Source of the DNA: Halanaerobium kushneri | GTDB lineage: Bacteria > Bacillota > Halanaerobiia > Halanaerobiales > Halanaerobiaceae | Length of the DNA stretch: 64,000 bases | Direction of reading: 5' to 3' | Assembly: GCF_900156285.1 (NCBI RefSeq) | Contig: NZ_FTNC01000014.1 | Span: 1 to 64,000, forward strand | In this document: one piece after another, positions 8,740-17,267 of the stretch | How the letters are laid out: every line of letters starts with the position of its first letter | Position numbering within the stretch: the first letter of the stretch is position 1 | The notes under the pieces: generated by a model | What the model saw: only the letters and a program-made list of their open reading frames with translations | The model's database searches: none | Told to the model about the DNA's origin: nothing | Position numbers and translations under genes: made by a program

Positions 8740-10047
8740 TTATTCAAAGTCATTATCTTCTGCACTGTAAGCAGATAATTTATTAACAACAGCTCCTGCT
8801 GGTTTTTTAATTTTTCCCTCTAATAAAGGATCATCGGTATCTTCCATCCATTCTTTTAATTTTATTTTTAATTTCTGACAAATCTCATCATAATTTTGAT
8901 TATTAATTAAATTATTCTTCTCCAGAGGATCCAGATATAGATCAAAGAGCATTTCCTTATCCCTTTTTTGATCCAAATAACCATTCTCTATTAAAAATTC
9001 TTTGCTTAAACCATCATCAATATTGGCTGCCACAGAATGCTCGTAGTCACCAAAAAATTTAATATATTTATATCTTTTAGTTCTCACAGCCCTCATAGGC
9101 TCATATGCAGCATGATAACTTACTTCAGCAAAAATTTCTTCTCTAATTTCTTCTTTTTCATCTCTTAATAAAGGTAAAATTGAATTTCCTTCTAAATAAC
9201 CCGGGCTTTCTAAATTAAATATCTCGCAAATTGTTGGAAAAATATCCAACTGTGAAATTAAAGCATCAATGGATTTGCCTCTTTTGGGATTATCAGGAAA
9301 CTTAAAAATTAGTGAAACACCAATTCCACTGTCAAAGAGTGTTGATTTCATCATTGGAAAAGCAATTCCATGGTCTGTTGTATAAATAATTAGAGAATTT
9401 TCTGCCATTCCTGCCTCTTTGATTGCTTTAAGAACTCTTCCCAAACATTTATCCGCTCTTTTGGCTGAAGTTAGAAAAGCTGCCATATCTTCTCTAGTTG
9501 CAGTATTATCTGGGATTTTTTCTGGTGTTTTTACATAATCCGGGTTAATCCCAGTTTCAATTTCATCAAATTCTCGATGAGTATATTCCATTCCGAAAGA
9601 AAAAAATAGCGGTTTATCACTTTCTCTATTATTAAGATATCTTTCTGTTTTTTCAACATTTATCCAGTCTTTTACCCTTTCTTCTTCCCTGTCAAGTATC
9701 AAATCATAGCCAATTACTTCCTTATCTGCTGCTTCATGCTGCATCCCGCAGAGAACTGTTTCAAAACCATTTCTGCTCAAAAATTGGACTAAGTGCTGGC
9801 TGTAATCGAGTTCAGCAAAACCTCGATGTGCTAAACCCAGCATTCCAGCTGCATGAGGTGTTCTTCCTGTCAGCATTCCAGCTCGACTGGGAGAACAGGT
9901 TGGTGCTGCACTAAAAGCCTGTCTAAAAAGAGTACCTTCTTGAGCGAGACTCATTAAATTTGGAGTTTCAACTTTATAGCCATAGGGTTCTATATATCTA
10001 CCAGTATCATGAGTATGTAAATAAAAAATATTTTTAATCTCAGCCAT
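8740..10047 (-). CDS. Cys-type (S1) sulfatase
   Basis: A 435-residue sulfatase of the alkaline-phosphatase fold. The active-site motif CSPSR (Cys51 to Arg55) is followed by AGMLTG; the cysteine would be converted to formylglycine. DHG in the TTDHG segment and a following lysine (MMKSTLFD) match later active-site positions. The usual paired metal aspartates near the N-terminus read HDTG here, with His13 in place of the first Asp. The start is set at ATG 10045-10047 with an AAAGGAG site. No signal peptide is visible, so it is probably cytoplasmic and acts on an imported sulfated molecule. A formylglycine-generating enzyme is not in the window. A phosphonate or phosphodiester hydrolase of the same superfamily is the main alternative. 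Confidence 0.85.
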   Translation of the reverse strand: MAEIKNIFYLHTHDTGRYIEPYGYKVETPNLMSLAQEGTLFRQAFSAAPTCSPSRAGMLTGRTPHAAGMLGLAHRGFAELDYSQHLVQFLSRNGFETVLCGMQHEAADKEVIGYDLILDREEERVKDWINVEKTERYLNNRESDKPLFFSFGMEYTHREFDEIETGINPDYVKTPEKIPDNTATREDMAAFLTSAKRADKCLGRVLKAIKEAGMAENSLIIYTTDHGIAFPMMKSTLFDSGIGVSLIFKFPDNPKRGKSIDALISQLDIFPTICEIFNLESPGYLEGNSILPLLRDEKEEIREEIFAEVSYHAAYEPMRAVRTKRYKYIKFFGDYEHSVAANIDDGLSKEFLIENGYLDQKRDKEMLFDLYLDPLEKNNLINNQNYDEICQKLKIKLKEWMEDTDDPLLEGKIKKPAGAVVNKLSAYSAEDNDFE

Positions 10048-10062
10048 TATTATTCTCCTTTG

Positions 10063-10076
10063 TGCAACCGGTTGCA
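10063..10076. promoter_or_regulatory. LacI-type operator in front of the sulfatase gene
   Basis: TGCAACCGGTTGCA is a perfect 14-base palindrome with the central CG typical of LacI-family operators. It lies 16 bases upstream of the sulfatase ATG. A near-identical copy is found at 12270-12283. Confidence 0.75.
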
Positions 10077-10117
10077 ATAATTTTTAAATCAATATTTAAA
10101 TATAAGCTGCTATCTAA

Positions 10118-12226
10118 TTAATCCATAATTATTTTTTCAATTTTTATTTCATCTGGAATCTTGATTTCATTAATTTTAATTTCTTTATTTTTTTTATAAA
10201 TTTCAAAAGTCAGACTCTTATCACCCATACTAAGATTTTTAACTTTAATCTTATTCAGCCATTCCGGTAAACTTGGATTTATAATTACTTTATCTCTGCG
10301 TCCATCGATTTTCAAACCCAAAATTGTTTGCAAAAATAAAAATGCACTACCAGCTGCCCAGGCTTGAGGACTACAGCTAGTTGGATATTCTACAGTTTTA
10401 CTCTCTTCATTAACATCAAAGCCACAATATAATTCGGGCAAACGTAAAAATTCAAAGTCAGCTGCCGCCTTGAAAATATCTGTAATCAGCTGAATGCTTT
10501 CTTTTTGATAGCCATATTTTTTTAACCCTTCAATAATTAAAGAGTTATCATGAGGCCAGATGCTCCCATTGTGATAGCTAATTGGATTATAGCCAAGATC
10601 ACTATTGGCCATTGTTCTTAAACCCCTGCCGCTATTTAAATCACTTTTTAATAATCTCTTTATAAAAAGTTCCCCTTTTTTTTCTTCTATAATACCAGAA
10701 TAATAGCCATGAGCAGGATTAGTTGTTAGAGAATCAATTTGATTTTTATTTTTATCCAGGCCAAGTACAAAGATTTCTTTTTCTGGATTCCAGAACTTTT
10801 GATTAAATCTTTCTTTAAGTTTTAGAGCCTCATTTTTTAACTTCTCAGCTTTTTCTTTTAATTTAAGTTCCTGATAAATTTCTGCCATCTCAAGTTTTGC
10901 CTGATAGACATAGGCCTGTACCTCTGCTAAAGCTATTGGTGGAACAGCGATTTCTCCCTTACTATTTATACTGGAATCTACTGAATCCTTCCACCCCTGA
11001 TTGACAGTGAAATCTTCTGTTTGACTGGAAAATTCTACAAATAAATCATTATCTTTATCTCCATATTTATCGATCCAGCTTAATGCCAATTCCAAGTTGG
11101 GCATTAACTCTTTAATAAATTCAAGATCACCGGTCCAGCGATAATATTCCCCTGCTAAAACTATAAATAAAGGAGTAGCATCTATGGTACCATAATAAGG
11201 TGTATGGGGTATTTTTTTTAGATTTGCTAATTCACCAAATCTAAGTTCATGAAATATTTTGCCAGGCTCTTCTTCTCTTAAAGGATCAATTTTTTTACCC
11301 TGATAGGCTGCAAGAGTTTTTAGAGTTGCTCTGCTTAAATCAGGCTTAAAAATCAAGGTCTGCAGAGCTGTTATTATACTATCTCTACCGAAAGGAACTG
11401 CATACCATGGTATTCCAGCAATTGGCAGTTGACCATAACCAACATCAGAAGTCAAAGTTTTTAAATCAAGACTGCTTCTCTGGAGAAACTGATTAAAAAT
11501 CTGATTATCAGTTTCAACCTGAAGAGAATTGTTAGTCCAATTTACATATCCGGCTTCTACTTTAGTTTTTATTTGACTAAAATTATTATATAATTCTGCT
11601 TTTGCGTCAGGATTGGATTCAGATGAATCTTCAGTTTTAATTGAGAGAGTAATTTCTTTTTCTTCCCCTGCATCCAGCTCAAATTCAAATTTAACTTTAT
11701 TTTGTTTATATAAACATAAATCGGATTCACTTGCAATGATAACTGATCGCTCAACTTTATCTAAACCATGATAAATTAATTTTAAATAATTATTTGTTGT
11801 GGTTTTTTTTACTCTTTTCCTTTCCAAATCTTCTTTAAAATATTTTCTGACTTCAAAAATATCTAAAAAGTCAGCATCAATTTCAATTTCTAAACAGATT
11901 TTTTTCTGGTTGTGAGCATAATTTTTAATTTTAAAATTGTCATAAAATACATTATCAACTAAAGTTTCTTTTCGTTTAACAAGTATTTTGCCTTCAGCAA
12001 GCTGATTGGTTTGAGCATTTGTAAGTAAAATTTCATTAAAAAGATTATCTTTAGTTTCAGATTTTAATACCAGTAATTTTTCTCCATTGAGTAATAAATT
12101 ATATTTACTTAAATAACGAGTATCATTACGATAAAGACCATTCTGATCAAATTCTGCTTTAACTATATCAGCACTCCGATCAGTAATTAAAAATATATCA
12201 TCGTTTTTAATAACATTATAATCCAT
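10118..12226 (-). CDS. amylo-alpha-1,6-glucosidase / glycogen-debranching-like enzyme
   Basis: A 702-residue cytoplasmic protein. The N-terminal beta domain (about 1-230) is the GDE_N_bis type seen in bacterial amylo-alpha-1,6-glucosidase-like proteins. It is followed by an (alpha/alpha)6 glucosidase domain with GRDSIITALQTL, TIDATPLFIVLAGEYY, NQGWKDSVDS and HNGSIWPHDNSLI. Candidate acid residues lie in the GRDS and WKDS segments. Enzymes of this group act on alpha-glucosides from glycogen branches to small glycosides. The sulfatase and importer context favours a small imported substrate. The start is set at ATG 12224-12226, seven bases after AGGAG; a GTG two codons upstream is too close to that site. 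A LacI-type operator precedes the gene. Confidence 0.82.
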   Translation of the reverse strand: MDYNVIKNDDIFLITDRSADIVKAEFDQNGLYRNDTRYLSKYNLLLNGEKLLVLKSETKDNLFNEILLTNAQTNQLAEGKILVKRKETLVDNVFYDNFKIKNYAHNQKKICLEIEIDADFLDIFEVRKYFKEDLERKRVKKTTTNNYLKLIYHGLDKVERSVIIASESDLCLYKQNKVKFEFELDAGEEKEITLSIKTEDSSESNPDAKAELYNNFSQIKTKVEAGYVNWTNNSLQVETDNQIFNQFLQRSSLDLKTLTSDVGYGQLPIAGIPWYAVPFGRDSIITALQTLIFKPDLSRATLKTLAAYQGKKIDPLREEEPGKIFHELRFGELANLKKIPHTPYYGTIDATPLFIVLAGEYYRWTGDLEFIKELMPNLELALSWIDKYGDKDNDLFVEFSSQTEDFTVNQGWKDSVDSSINSKGEIAVPPIALAEVQAYVYQAKLEMAEIYQELKLKEKAEKLKNEALKLKERFNQKFWNPEKEIFVLGLDKNKNQIDSLTTNPAHGYYSGIIEEKKGELFIKRLLKSDLNSGRGLRTMANSDLGYNPISYHNGSIWPHDNSLIIEGLKKYGYQKESIQLITDIFKAAADFEFLRLPELYCGFDVNEESKTVEYPTSCSPQAWAAGSAFLFLQTILGLKIDGRRDKVIINPSLPEWLNKIKVKNLSMGDKSLTFEIYKKNKEIKINEIKIPDEIKIEKIIMD

Positions 12227-12269
12227 TAGCACTCTCCTATGTTAATTTGTCAAAATATTATGTATTAAA

Positions 12270-12283
12270 TACAACCGGTTGCA
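12270..12283. promoter_or_regulatory. LacI-type operator in front of the glucosidase gene
   Basis: TACAACCGGTTGCA differs from the palindrome at 10063-10076 at one base. It sits about 20 bases downstream of a TATAAT box (12303-12308, minus strand), where a bound repressor would block transcription of the glucosidase and sulfatase genes. Confidence 0.7.
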
Positions 12284-12415
12284 ATAACCCAAAAAAATAT
12301 ATATTATAATTTTTAAAAATTTAAGAAATAATATATATTTATTCGAATTTTTTAAATATTATGTTGCAAATTAATAATACCATTATTTTATTCTGTTGTA
12401 AAGAAAATTTTAAAA

Positions 12416-12501
12416 AAAGAAGAAAATAATTAAAATTGCTACGGCTAAATTATTCCAGCCTCTACTTTGATTGTATAAGTATATTAATTATTTTCTTCTT
12501 T
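12416..12501 (-). repeat. 18-bp perfect inverted repeat, possible terminator
   Basis: AAAGAAGAAAATAATTAA (12416-12433) and its exact complement (12484-12501) flank 50 bases that contain a small GGCT/AGCC hairpin. On the minus strand the distal arm runs into a T-rich tract (TTTTTTTAAAATTTT), so it may end the carbamate kinase transcript. The 12227-12526 gap holds this repeat, the glucosidase -10 box and the operator, and nothing else was recognised in it. Confidence 0.55.
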
Positions 12502-12526
12502 ACATATTAACTGTTCTTATTTGAAG

Positions 12527-13459
12527 TTAATCTTTATATATTATTGTACCCGCCTCACCTTTTACAGCATCTATAACTTTATTCAGGGAAGTAATAACAG
12601 CTTTTTCACCACCATCTCGCACAAATTTAACTGCTGACTCTACTTTAGGTGCCATACTTCCTTTCCCAAACTGCCCCTCTGCCAGATGCTTTTCAATCTC
12701 TTTGATAGAGATTTGCCCCAGAGCTTCTTCCTCAGCAGTACCATAATTAATCATTACATTATCTACATCTGTCAGAATTAAAAAGAAATCTGAAGCAGTA
12801 TTTTGAGCTAAAATACATCCCGCTCTATCTTTATCAATAACTGCTTCGACTCCCTTTAATTCATTTTCTTTTTCTACTACCGGGATCCCTCCACCACCAG
12901 CAGCTATGACAATCCTGTTATTTTCAATTAAATCATTAATTAAATCTTTTTCCATAATTTTAAGTGGTCTGGGGGAGGGAACAACTCTTCTCCAGCCGCG
13001 CCCGCTATCTTCTATCCATTTTTCGCCTTTTTCTCTTTCCTGTTTTTGCGCATGCTTTTTATCAAAAAATGGTCCAACTGGTTTTGAAGGTTTATCAAAA
13101 GCCGAATCATTCTGATCAACTAAAACCTGAGTTACAACCGAAGTACTATGTATATTAATTTTTTTATCCTTAAAAACATTTAACAAACTATTTTGAATCA
13201 TATATCCAATAAACCCCTGGGTTTGAGCTCCACAAAAATCAAGTGGTAAAGCCGGAATATTATTGGCAGCAGCCTGCTGTAATAAAATATTTCCCACCTG
13301 TGGTCCATTACCGTGAGTAATCACAATTTCATGACCCAGAGCAGCCAGTTCTCCTATCTGCAGACAGCTCTGATATACATTATTCATCTGTTCTGCTGCG
13401 GTTCCTTCCTGTCCTGGTTTTAAAATTGCATTTCCACCTAAAGCGATTGTCAGTCTCAT
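12527..13459 (-). CDS. arcC: carbamate kinase
   Basis: A 310-residue amino-acid-kinase-fold enzyme, the normal length of carbamate kinase. It shows GGNAILKPGQ at the N-terminus, THGNGPQVGNILLQQ, and GGGGIPVV in the nucleotide-binding part. It makes ATP and ammonia plus CO2 from carbamoyl phosphate and ADP at the end of the arginine deiminase or a purine/allantoin fermentation pathway. Neither arcA nor arcB is next to it; it stands alone between the fab operon and the sugar locus. The start ATG has a GGAGG site. Confidence 0.93.
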   Translation of the reverse strand: MRLTIALGGNAILKPGQEGTAAEQMNNVYQSCLQIGELAALGHEIVITHGNGPQVGNILLQQAAANNIPALPLDFCGAQTQGFIGYMIQNSLLNVFKDKKINIHSTSVVTQVLVDQNDSAFDKPSKPVGPFFDKKHAQKQEREKGEKWIEDSGRGWRRVVPSPRPLKIMEKDLINDLIENNRIVIAAGGGGIPVVEKENELKGVEAVIDKDRAGCILAQNTASDFFLILTDVDNVMINYGTAEEEALGQISIKEIEKHLAEGQFGKGSMAPKVESAVKFVRDGGEKAVITSLNKVIDAVKGEAGTIIYKD

Positions 13460-13582
13460 CCTATAACCTCCAGATAAATATTAATTTTAAATTAAAAAAT
13501 TAAATATAATTTAACTATATAACAATAATATAATATATTTCTGAAAATTACAACATATTTTTGCGGAATAATGCTCAATAAT

Positions 13583-13616
13583 GAAAATAAAAAAGCTGCC
13601 CTCACAATTAGGACAG
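13583..13616 (-). terminator. terminator after fabF
   Basis: On the minus strand CTGTCC, a nine-base loop and GGGCAG pair with one G-U, followed by CTTTTTTATTTT. It lies 88 bases beyond the fabF stop and upstream of arcC. Confidence 0.7.
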
Positions 13617-13650
13617 ATCTGACAACCGGTAATTTGTAAATTAAATAATA

Positions 13651-13688
13651 TGTACCTGGTACAAAACCAGAACTATGTACCAGGTACA
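13651..13688. repeat. paired GTACCWGGTAC palindromes
   Basis: TGTACCTGGTACA (13651-13663) and TGTACCAGGTACA (13676-13688) are exact reverse complements 12 bases apart, and each is itself a near-perfect palindrome around one central base. They lie 15 bases beyond the fabF stop and about 190 bases upstream of arcC. They could be two operator half-sites or an RNA hairpin in the fabF 3' region. Confidence 0.65.
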
Positions 13689-13703
13689 GAAATGATAATC
13701 TAT

Positions 13704-14942
13704 TTACTTATATTTTTTAATAACAACACAGGCATTCTGCCCTCCAAAACCAAAAGAATTGCTAAGAGCAGCATTCAATTCGGCTTCACCAGCCTGATTG
13801 GGCTGATAATTAAGATCACAGCCTTCACCTGCTTCTTCAAAGTTGATAGTAGGAGGTACAATATTTTCATTAACTGCCATTGCAGAAATAATAGCCTCTA
13901 CTCCACCAGCAGCCCCCAATAAATGACCGGTCATTGATTTTGTAGAAGAAACCTTCAGCTTATAAGCATGATCTCCAAAAAGATTTTTAATTGCTGTTGA
14001 TTCATACTTATCATTTAGCGGTGTGGAAGTTCCATGAGCATTAATATAATTAATTTCTTCTGGTGCTAGACCGGCTCTATCAATTGCAGCCTTCATTGCT
14101 CTAACAGCACCCTCTCCTTCTGGTGCTGGTGAAGTAATATGATAAGCATCACCTGATGCACCATAACCAACCACTTCAGCTATAATATTTGCTCCTCGCT
14201 TTTTAGCATTCTCTAAAGTTTCTAAAATTACAATACCAGAACCTTCGCCAATCACAAATCCATCTCTATCTTTATCAAAAGGGCGACTGGCCTTTTCTGG
14301 CTCATCATTTCTGGTTGAGAGAGCTTTCATATTACCAAAACCTGCAACTGCAGATGGAGTAATTGAAGCTTCTGTACCACCAGCAATCATAATATCAGCA
14401 GCACCTCTTTTAATAGTCTCAAAAGCTTCTCCAATTGCTGTTGTAGCAGATGCACAGGCTGTTACTGTGTTCATGTTTGGACCTTTTGCACCTGAATATA
14501 TCGCAACATTACCAGCAGCCATGTTGGAAATCATCATTGGAATAAAGAAAGGACTAACTCTTCTGGGGCCCCTTTTATTCAATTTTGCCACCTGTTCTTC
14601 AAAAACTTCAATTCCACCAATACCAGATCCAACTATAACACCTGCTCTGTCAGCAATTTCATCAGTAATTTCTAAATCTGCATTTTCCAGAGCTTTCATT
14701 GCAGAAACAATGGCATACTGACTGTAAAGTGCCAGACGCTTTGCTTCTTTACGCTCTATGTATTCTCCTGGATCAAAATCTTTAATCTCAGCTCCAATCT
14801 GACTTGGAAAATCTGAAGCATCAAAATTTTCAATCCTGGAAACACCTGATTTTCCAGATTTAATATTTTCCCAGAATTCTTCTAGCTCGGTTCCTAAAGC
14901 ATGGACAACACCGGCACCTGTAATTACAACTCTTTTACTCAT
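13704..14942 (-). CDS. fabF: beta-ketoacyl-ACP synthase II
   Basis: A 412-residue condensing enzyme of full length. The catalytic triad is visible: Cys163 in TACASATTAIGE, His in NAHGTSTPLND and His in STKSMTGHLLGAAGG. It elongates acyl-ACP with malonyl-ACP in type II fatty acid synthesis in the cytoplasm. It is the third gene of a fabH-fabD-fabF run on the minus strand, 128 bases after fabD. An AGGAGGAG site precedes the ATG. A terminator follows at 13583-13616. Confidence 0.96.
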   Translation of the reverse strand: MSKRVVITGAGVVHALGTELEEFWENIKSGKSGVSRIENFDASDFPSQIGAEIKDFDPGEYIERKEAKRLALYSQYAIVSAMKALENADLEITDEIADRAGVIVGSGIGGIEVFEEQVAKLNKRGPRRVSPFFIPMMISNMAAGNVAIYSGAKGPNMNTVTACASATTAIGEAFETIKRGAADIMIAGGTEASITPSAVAGFGNMKALSTRNDEPEKASRPFDKDRDGFVIGEGSGIVILETLENAKKRGANIIAEVVGYGASGDAYHITSPAPEGEGAVRAMKAAIDRAGLAPEEINYINAHGTSTPLNDKYESTAIKNLFGDHAYKLKVSSTKSMTGHLLGAAGGVEAIISAMAVNENIVPPTINFEEAGEGCDLNYQPNQAGEAELNAALSNSFGFGGQNACVVIKKYK

Positions 14943-15070
14943 TTAATTAATCTCCTCCTAAATCAATCTGATTAAAATAATTTATCTTATTTCATTCAGT
15001 AAAACACTATAAATTTTAATTTTCACATTTAACCACTTAAATATATATAATCTTAAAGTTCATTGATTAT

Positions 15071-16000
15071 TTATTTTAATTTCTTTAATGTCTTTTTCAG
15101 ACTTTTTTCATCTTCAACATTATAAGCATTTAGAGAACGGTCAATTCTTCTCATCAAGCCCTTTAAAACTCTCCCAGGACCAACTTCAATATAGTCTTCA
15201 TAACCATCGGCTTTAAAACGTTCAATTGTCTCTACCCAGCGCACACTGTTATCCAGCTGTTTAATCAATGCAGATTTAATTTCACTGTTTGTCTTTACAT
15301 AATCAGCTGTAACATTGGCGATTAAAGGAATCTGAGCATCATTAAAATCTACTGCTTCAATAGTATTTTTTAATTCTTCTTTTGCAGGTTCCATTAAAGG
15401 TGAATGAAAAGCTCCACTAACTGACAGTGGAATAACTCTTTTGGCTCCCTTTTCAGACAGCATTTTTTCAGCTTTACCTACAGCTTCTACCTCACCAGAA
15501 ATAACTACCTGTCCGGGAGAATTATAATTGGCTACTGTAACAATACCATCAACCTCTTTTAAAACCTGTTCTACTTCTTCATCCGCAAGTCCTATTACTG
15601 CAGCCATAGTACCCTTACCATCTGGATCAGCCTGATCCATCAGCACACCACGACGGCGTACTAACTTTAAACCATCTTCAAAACTAAGCACCCCGGCTGC
15701 ATGAAGTGCTGAATATTCTCCCAGACTGTGTCCGGCGGCTGCAGCTGGTTTAAGCCCATTTGCAGCTAGAACAGAATTTACCATTGCACTTACAGTATAA
15801 ATCGCAGGCTGTGTATTTTTAGTATTATTTAAGTTTTCTTCCGGGCCATTGAAAATCATATCTTTTAAATCAAAATCAAGAATCTGATTGGCCTCATCCA
15901 GAACTTTTTTCGCTTCATCATAATTTTCATATAATTCTTTCCCCATACCAACATACTGTGAACCCTGTCCTGAGAACATAAACACTAAATTATCACTCAT
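15071..16000 (-). CDS. fabD: malonyl-CoA:ACP transacylase
   Basis: A 309-residue acyltransferase with GQGSQ (11-15) and the nucleophile motif GHSLGEYSA (Ser92), plus GAFHSPLM around the catalytic His. It loads malonyl groups onto acyl carrier protein for fatty acid elongation. It lies between fabH and fabF with gaps of 110 and 128 bases, both too small for an acpP or fabG gene. TGGAGG precedes the ATG. Confidence 0.95.
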   Translation of the reverse strand: MSDNLVFMFSGQGSQYVGMGKELYENYDEAKKVLDEANQILDFDLKDMIFNGPEENLNNTKNTQPAIYTVSAMVNSVLAANGLKPAAAAGHSLGEYSALHAAGVLSFEDGLKLVRRRGVLMDQADPDGKGTMAAVIGLADEEVEQVLKEVDGIVTVANYNSPGQVVISGEVEAVGKAEKMLSEKGAKRVIPLSVSGAFHSPLMEPAKEELKNTIEAVDFNDAQIPLIANVTADYVKTNSEIKSALIKQLDNSVRWVETIERFKADGYEDYIEVGPGRVLKGLMRRIDRSLNAYNVEDEKSLKKTLKKLK

Positions 16001-16111
16001 TTGAAAAGCCTCCAGTTAAATATTTTTTAACTCAGTTTTTAAATTTATTTGAATTAGCTATTTTTTTAAATTTCTTTAAAACAAATGATTTTTTATATAA
16101 TAGTAAATTAA

Positions 16112-17101
16112 TTATTTAAGATCATTCCACTCCATAACCGCGGATGCCCAGGTTAAACCAGCACCAAAAGCAACTAAAACAACCCGATCACCATTTTGGA
16201 CAAGACCTTTTTCTTTTGCTTCTGCCAGAGCAATCGGAACTGAAGCAGCAGAAGTATTACCGTATTCAGGCAAATTAACATAAACTTGATCATCAGATAA
16301 TTTTAATCTCTTTGCTGCTGCACCAATAATTCTGGTATTGGCCTGATGGGGAACTAATAAATCAACTTCCTCTTTTTTCATTCCAGCCTTTTTGAGCACC
16401 TTCAGAGAAGCTTTGCCCATTGTCTTAACAGCAAATTTAAATACTGGGTTACCTTCCATATAAAGATAATGGCCGTTATTATCAACTGTTTCATGAGATG
16501 CAGGTTGTCTTGAACCACCAGCTGGTTGATAGAGAGCATCTGCTCCCGAACCATCTGAACCTAAGTCTGTAGCCAGAATTCCACCCTTTTCTGTTGCCGA
16601 AAGCACAGCAGCTCCTGCCCCATCACCAAATAAGACACAGGTTCCTCTGTCTTCCCAGTTCATTATTTTAGAAAGAACTTCAGTTCCGATAACCATTACA
16701 TGCTCATACATTCCTGATTCAATAAAATTAGCTGCGACACTAACTCCATATACAAAGCCAGAGCAGCCAGCTTCCAGATCAAAAGCTGCCGCATTTGTGG
16801 CTCCAATCTTATCCTGAATAATACAGGCAGTAGCAGGAAACATCATATCCGGCGTGATTGTTGCTACAACAATCAAATCCAGATCTTCTGGCTTCAAATC
16901 AGCATCTTTTAATGCTTCTCTAGCAGCTTCAGCTCCTAAATCTGATGCCGCCTGATCATCAGCAGCTATTCTTCTTTTTTCAATTCCTGTTCTGGTTTTA
17001 ATCCATTCATCACTTGTATCTACTATGTCTTCTAAATCATGATTTGTCATTACTTTTTCCGGGAGATATTTCCCCAGACCTGTTATAGTTGCTCTACGCA
17101 A
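16112..17101 (-). CDS. fabH: beta-ketoacyl-ACP synthase III
   Basis: A 329-residue enzyme when started at TTG 17099-17101, eight bases after GGAAGG. The longer frame adds 23 residues (MLNLTKSRKNDK...) that FabH proteins normally lack. Catalytic Cys113 is in EAGCSGFVYG, with His in PHQANTRI and Asn in YGNTSAAS. It starts fatty acid synthesis by condensing acyl-CoA with malonyl-ACP. It is the first gene of the operon, with a promoter at 17133-17161. Confidence 0.95.
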   Translation of the reverse strand: MRRATITGLGKYLPEKVMTNHDLEDIVDTSDEWIKTRTGIEKRRIAADDQAASDLGAEAAREALKDADLKPEDLDLIVVATITPDMMFPATACIIQDKIGATNAAAFDLEAGCSGFVYGVSVAANFIESGMYEHVMVIGTEVLSKIMNWEDRGTCVLFGDGAGAAVLSATEKGGILATDLGSDGSGADALYQPAGGSRQPASHETVDNNGHYLYMEGNPVFKFAVKTMGKASLKVLKKAGMKKEEVDLLVPHQANTRIIGAAAKRLKLSDDQVYVNLPEYGNTSAASVPIALAEAKEKGLVQNGDRVVLVAFGAGLTWASAVMEWNDLK

Positions 17102-17132
17102 AATATTCACCTTCCTTAGATTGTCTATATGT

Positions 17133-17161
17133 AATTTATCATTTTTTCGACTCTTAGTCAA
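17133..17161 (-). promoter_or_regulatory. promoter of the fab operon
   Basis: TTGACT (17156-17161) and TAAATT (17133-17138) on the minus strand with a 17-base spacer, about 30 bases upstream of the fabH TTG start. No FapR-like operator was confidently recognised next to it. Confidence 0.65.
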
Positions 17162-17168
17162 GTTTAGC

Positions 17169-17242
17169 AAAAAAAATAATAAGGTGCCGGGAACCCGGGA
17201 AATTTTGGAATAATAATGGGAACTTTAATTACTAAAATTTCT
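17169..17242 (-). terminator. structured 3' end of the molybdenum-cofactor operon
   Basis: GAAATTTT (17200-17207) and AAAATTTC (17235-17242) are complementary arms. Beyond them on the minus strand is a GC-rich CCGG-GTTC-CCGG hairpin followed by CACC and a T-rich run (17169-17184). This fits a terminator for the mobB-like gene just upstream. The GC-rich patches stand out from the AT-rich surroundings. Confidence 0.5.
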
Positions 17243-17267
17243 CAGGTGACCGGTCCGGAAGTTTAAA

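Noticed and set aside
11569-11754. A 61-codon alternative frame inside the glucosidase gene
   Set aside because: It lies wholly within a well-supported gene and has Lys/Asn-rich low-complexity composition.
13621-13636. A GACAACCGGTAATTTG segment resembling half of the LacI operator
   Set aside because: Only one half matches TGCAACCGGTTGCA; the other half has no symmetry, and it lies in the fabF-arcC gap away from the sugar genes.
13650-13922. A 90-codon plus-strand frame over the end of fabF
   Set aside because: It is the reverse reading of a conserved fabF C-terminus and starts inside the palindrome pair.
17169-17260. A possible riboswitch in the GC-rich repeats near the fabH promoter
   Set aside because: No match to a known riboswitch core was recognised; the layout with a T tract is better explained as a terminator of the mobB-like gene.
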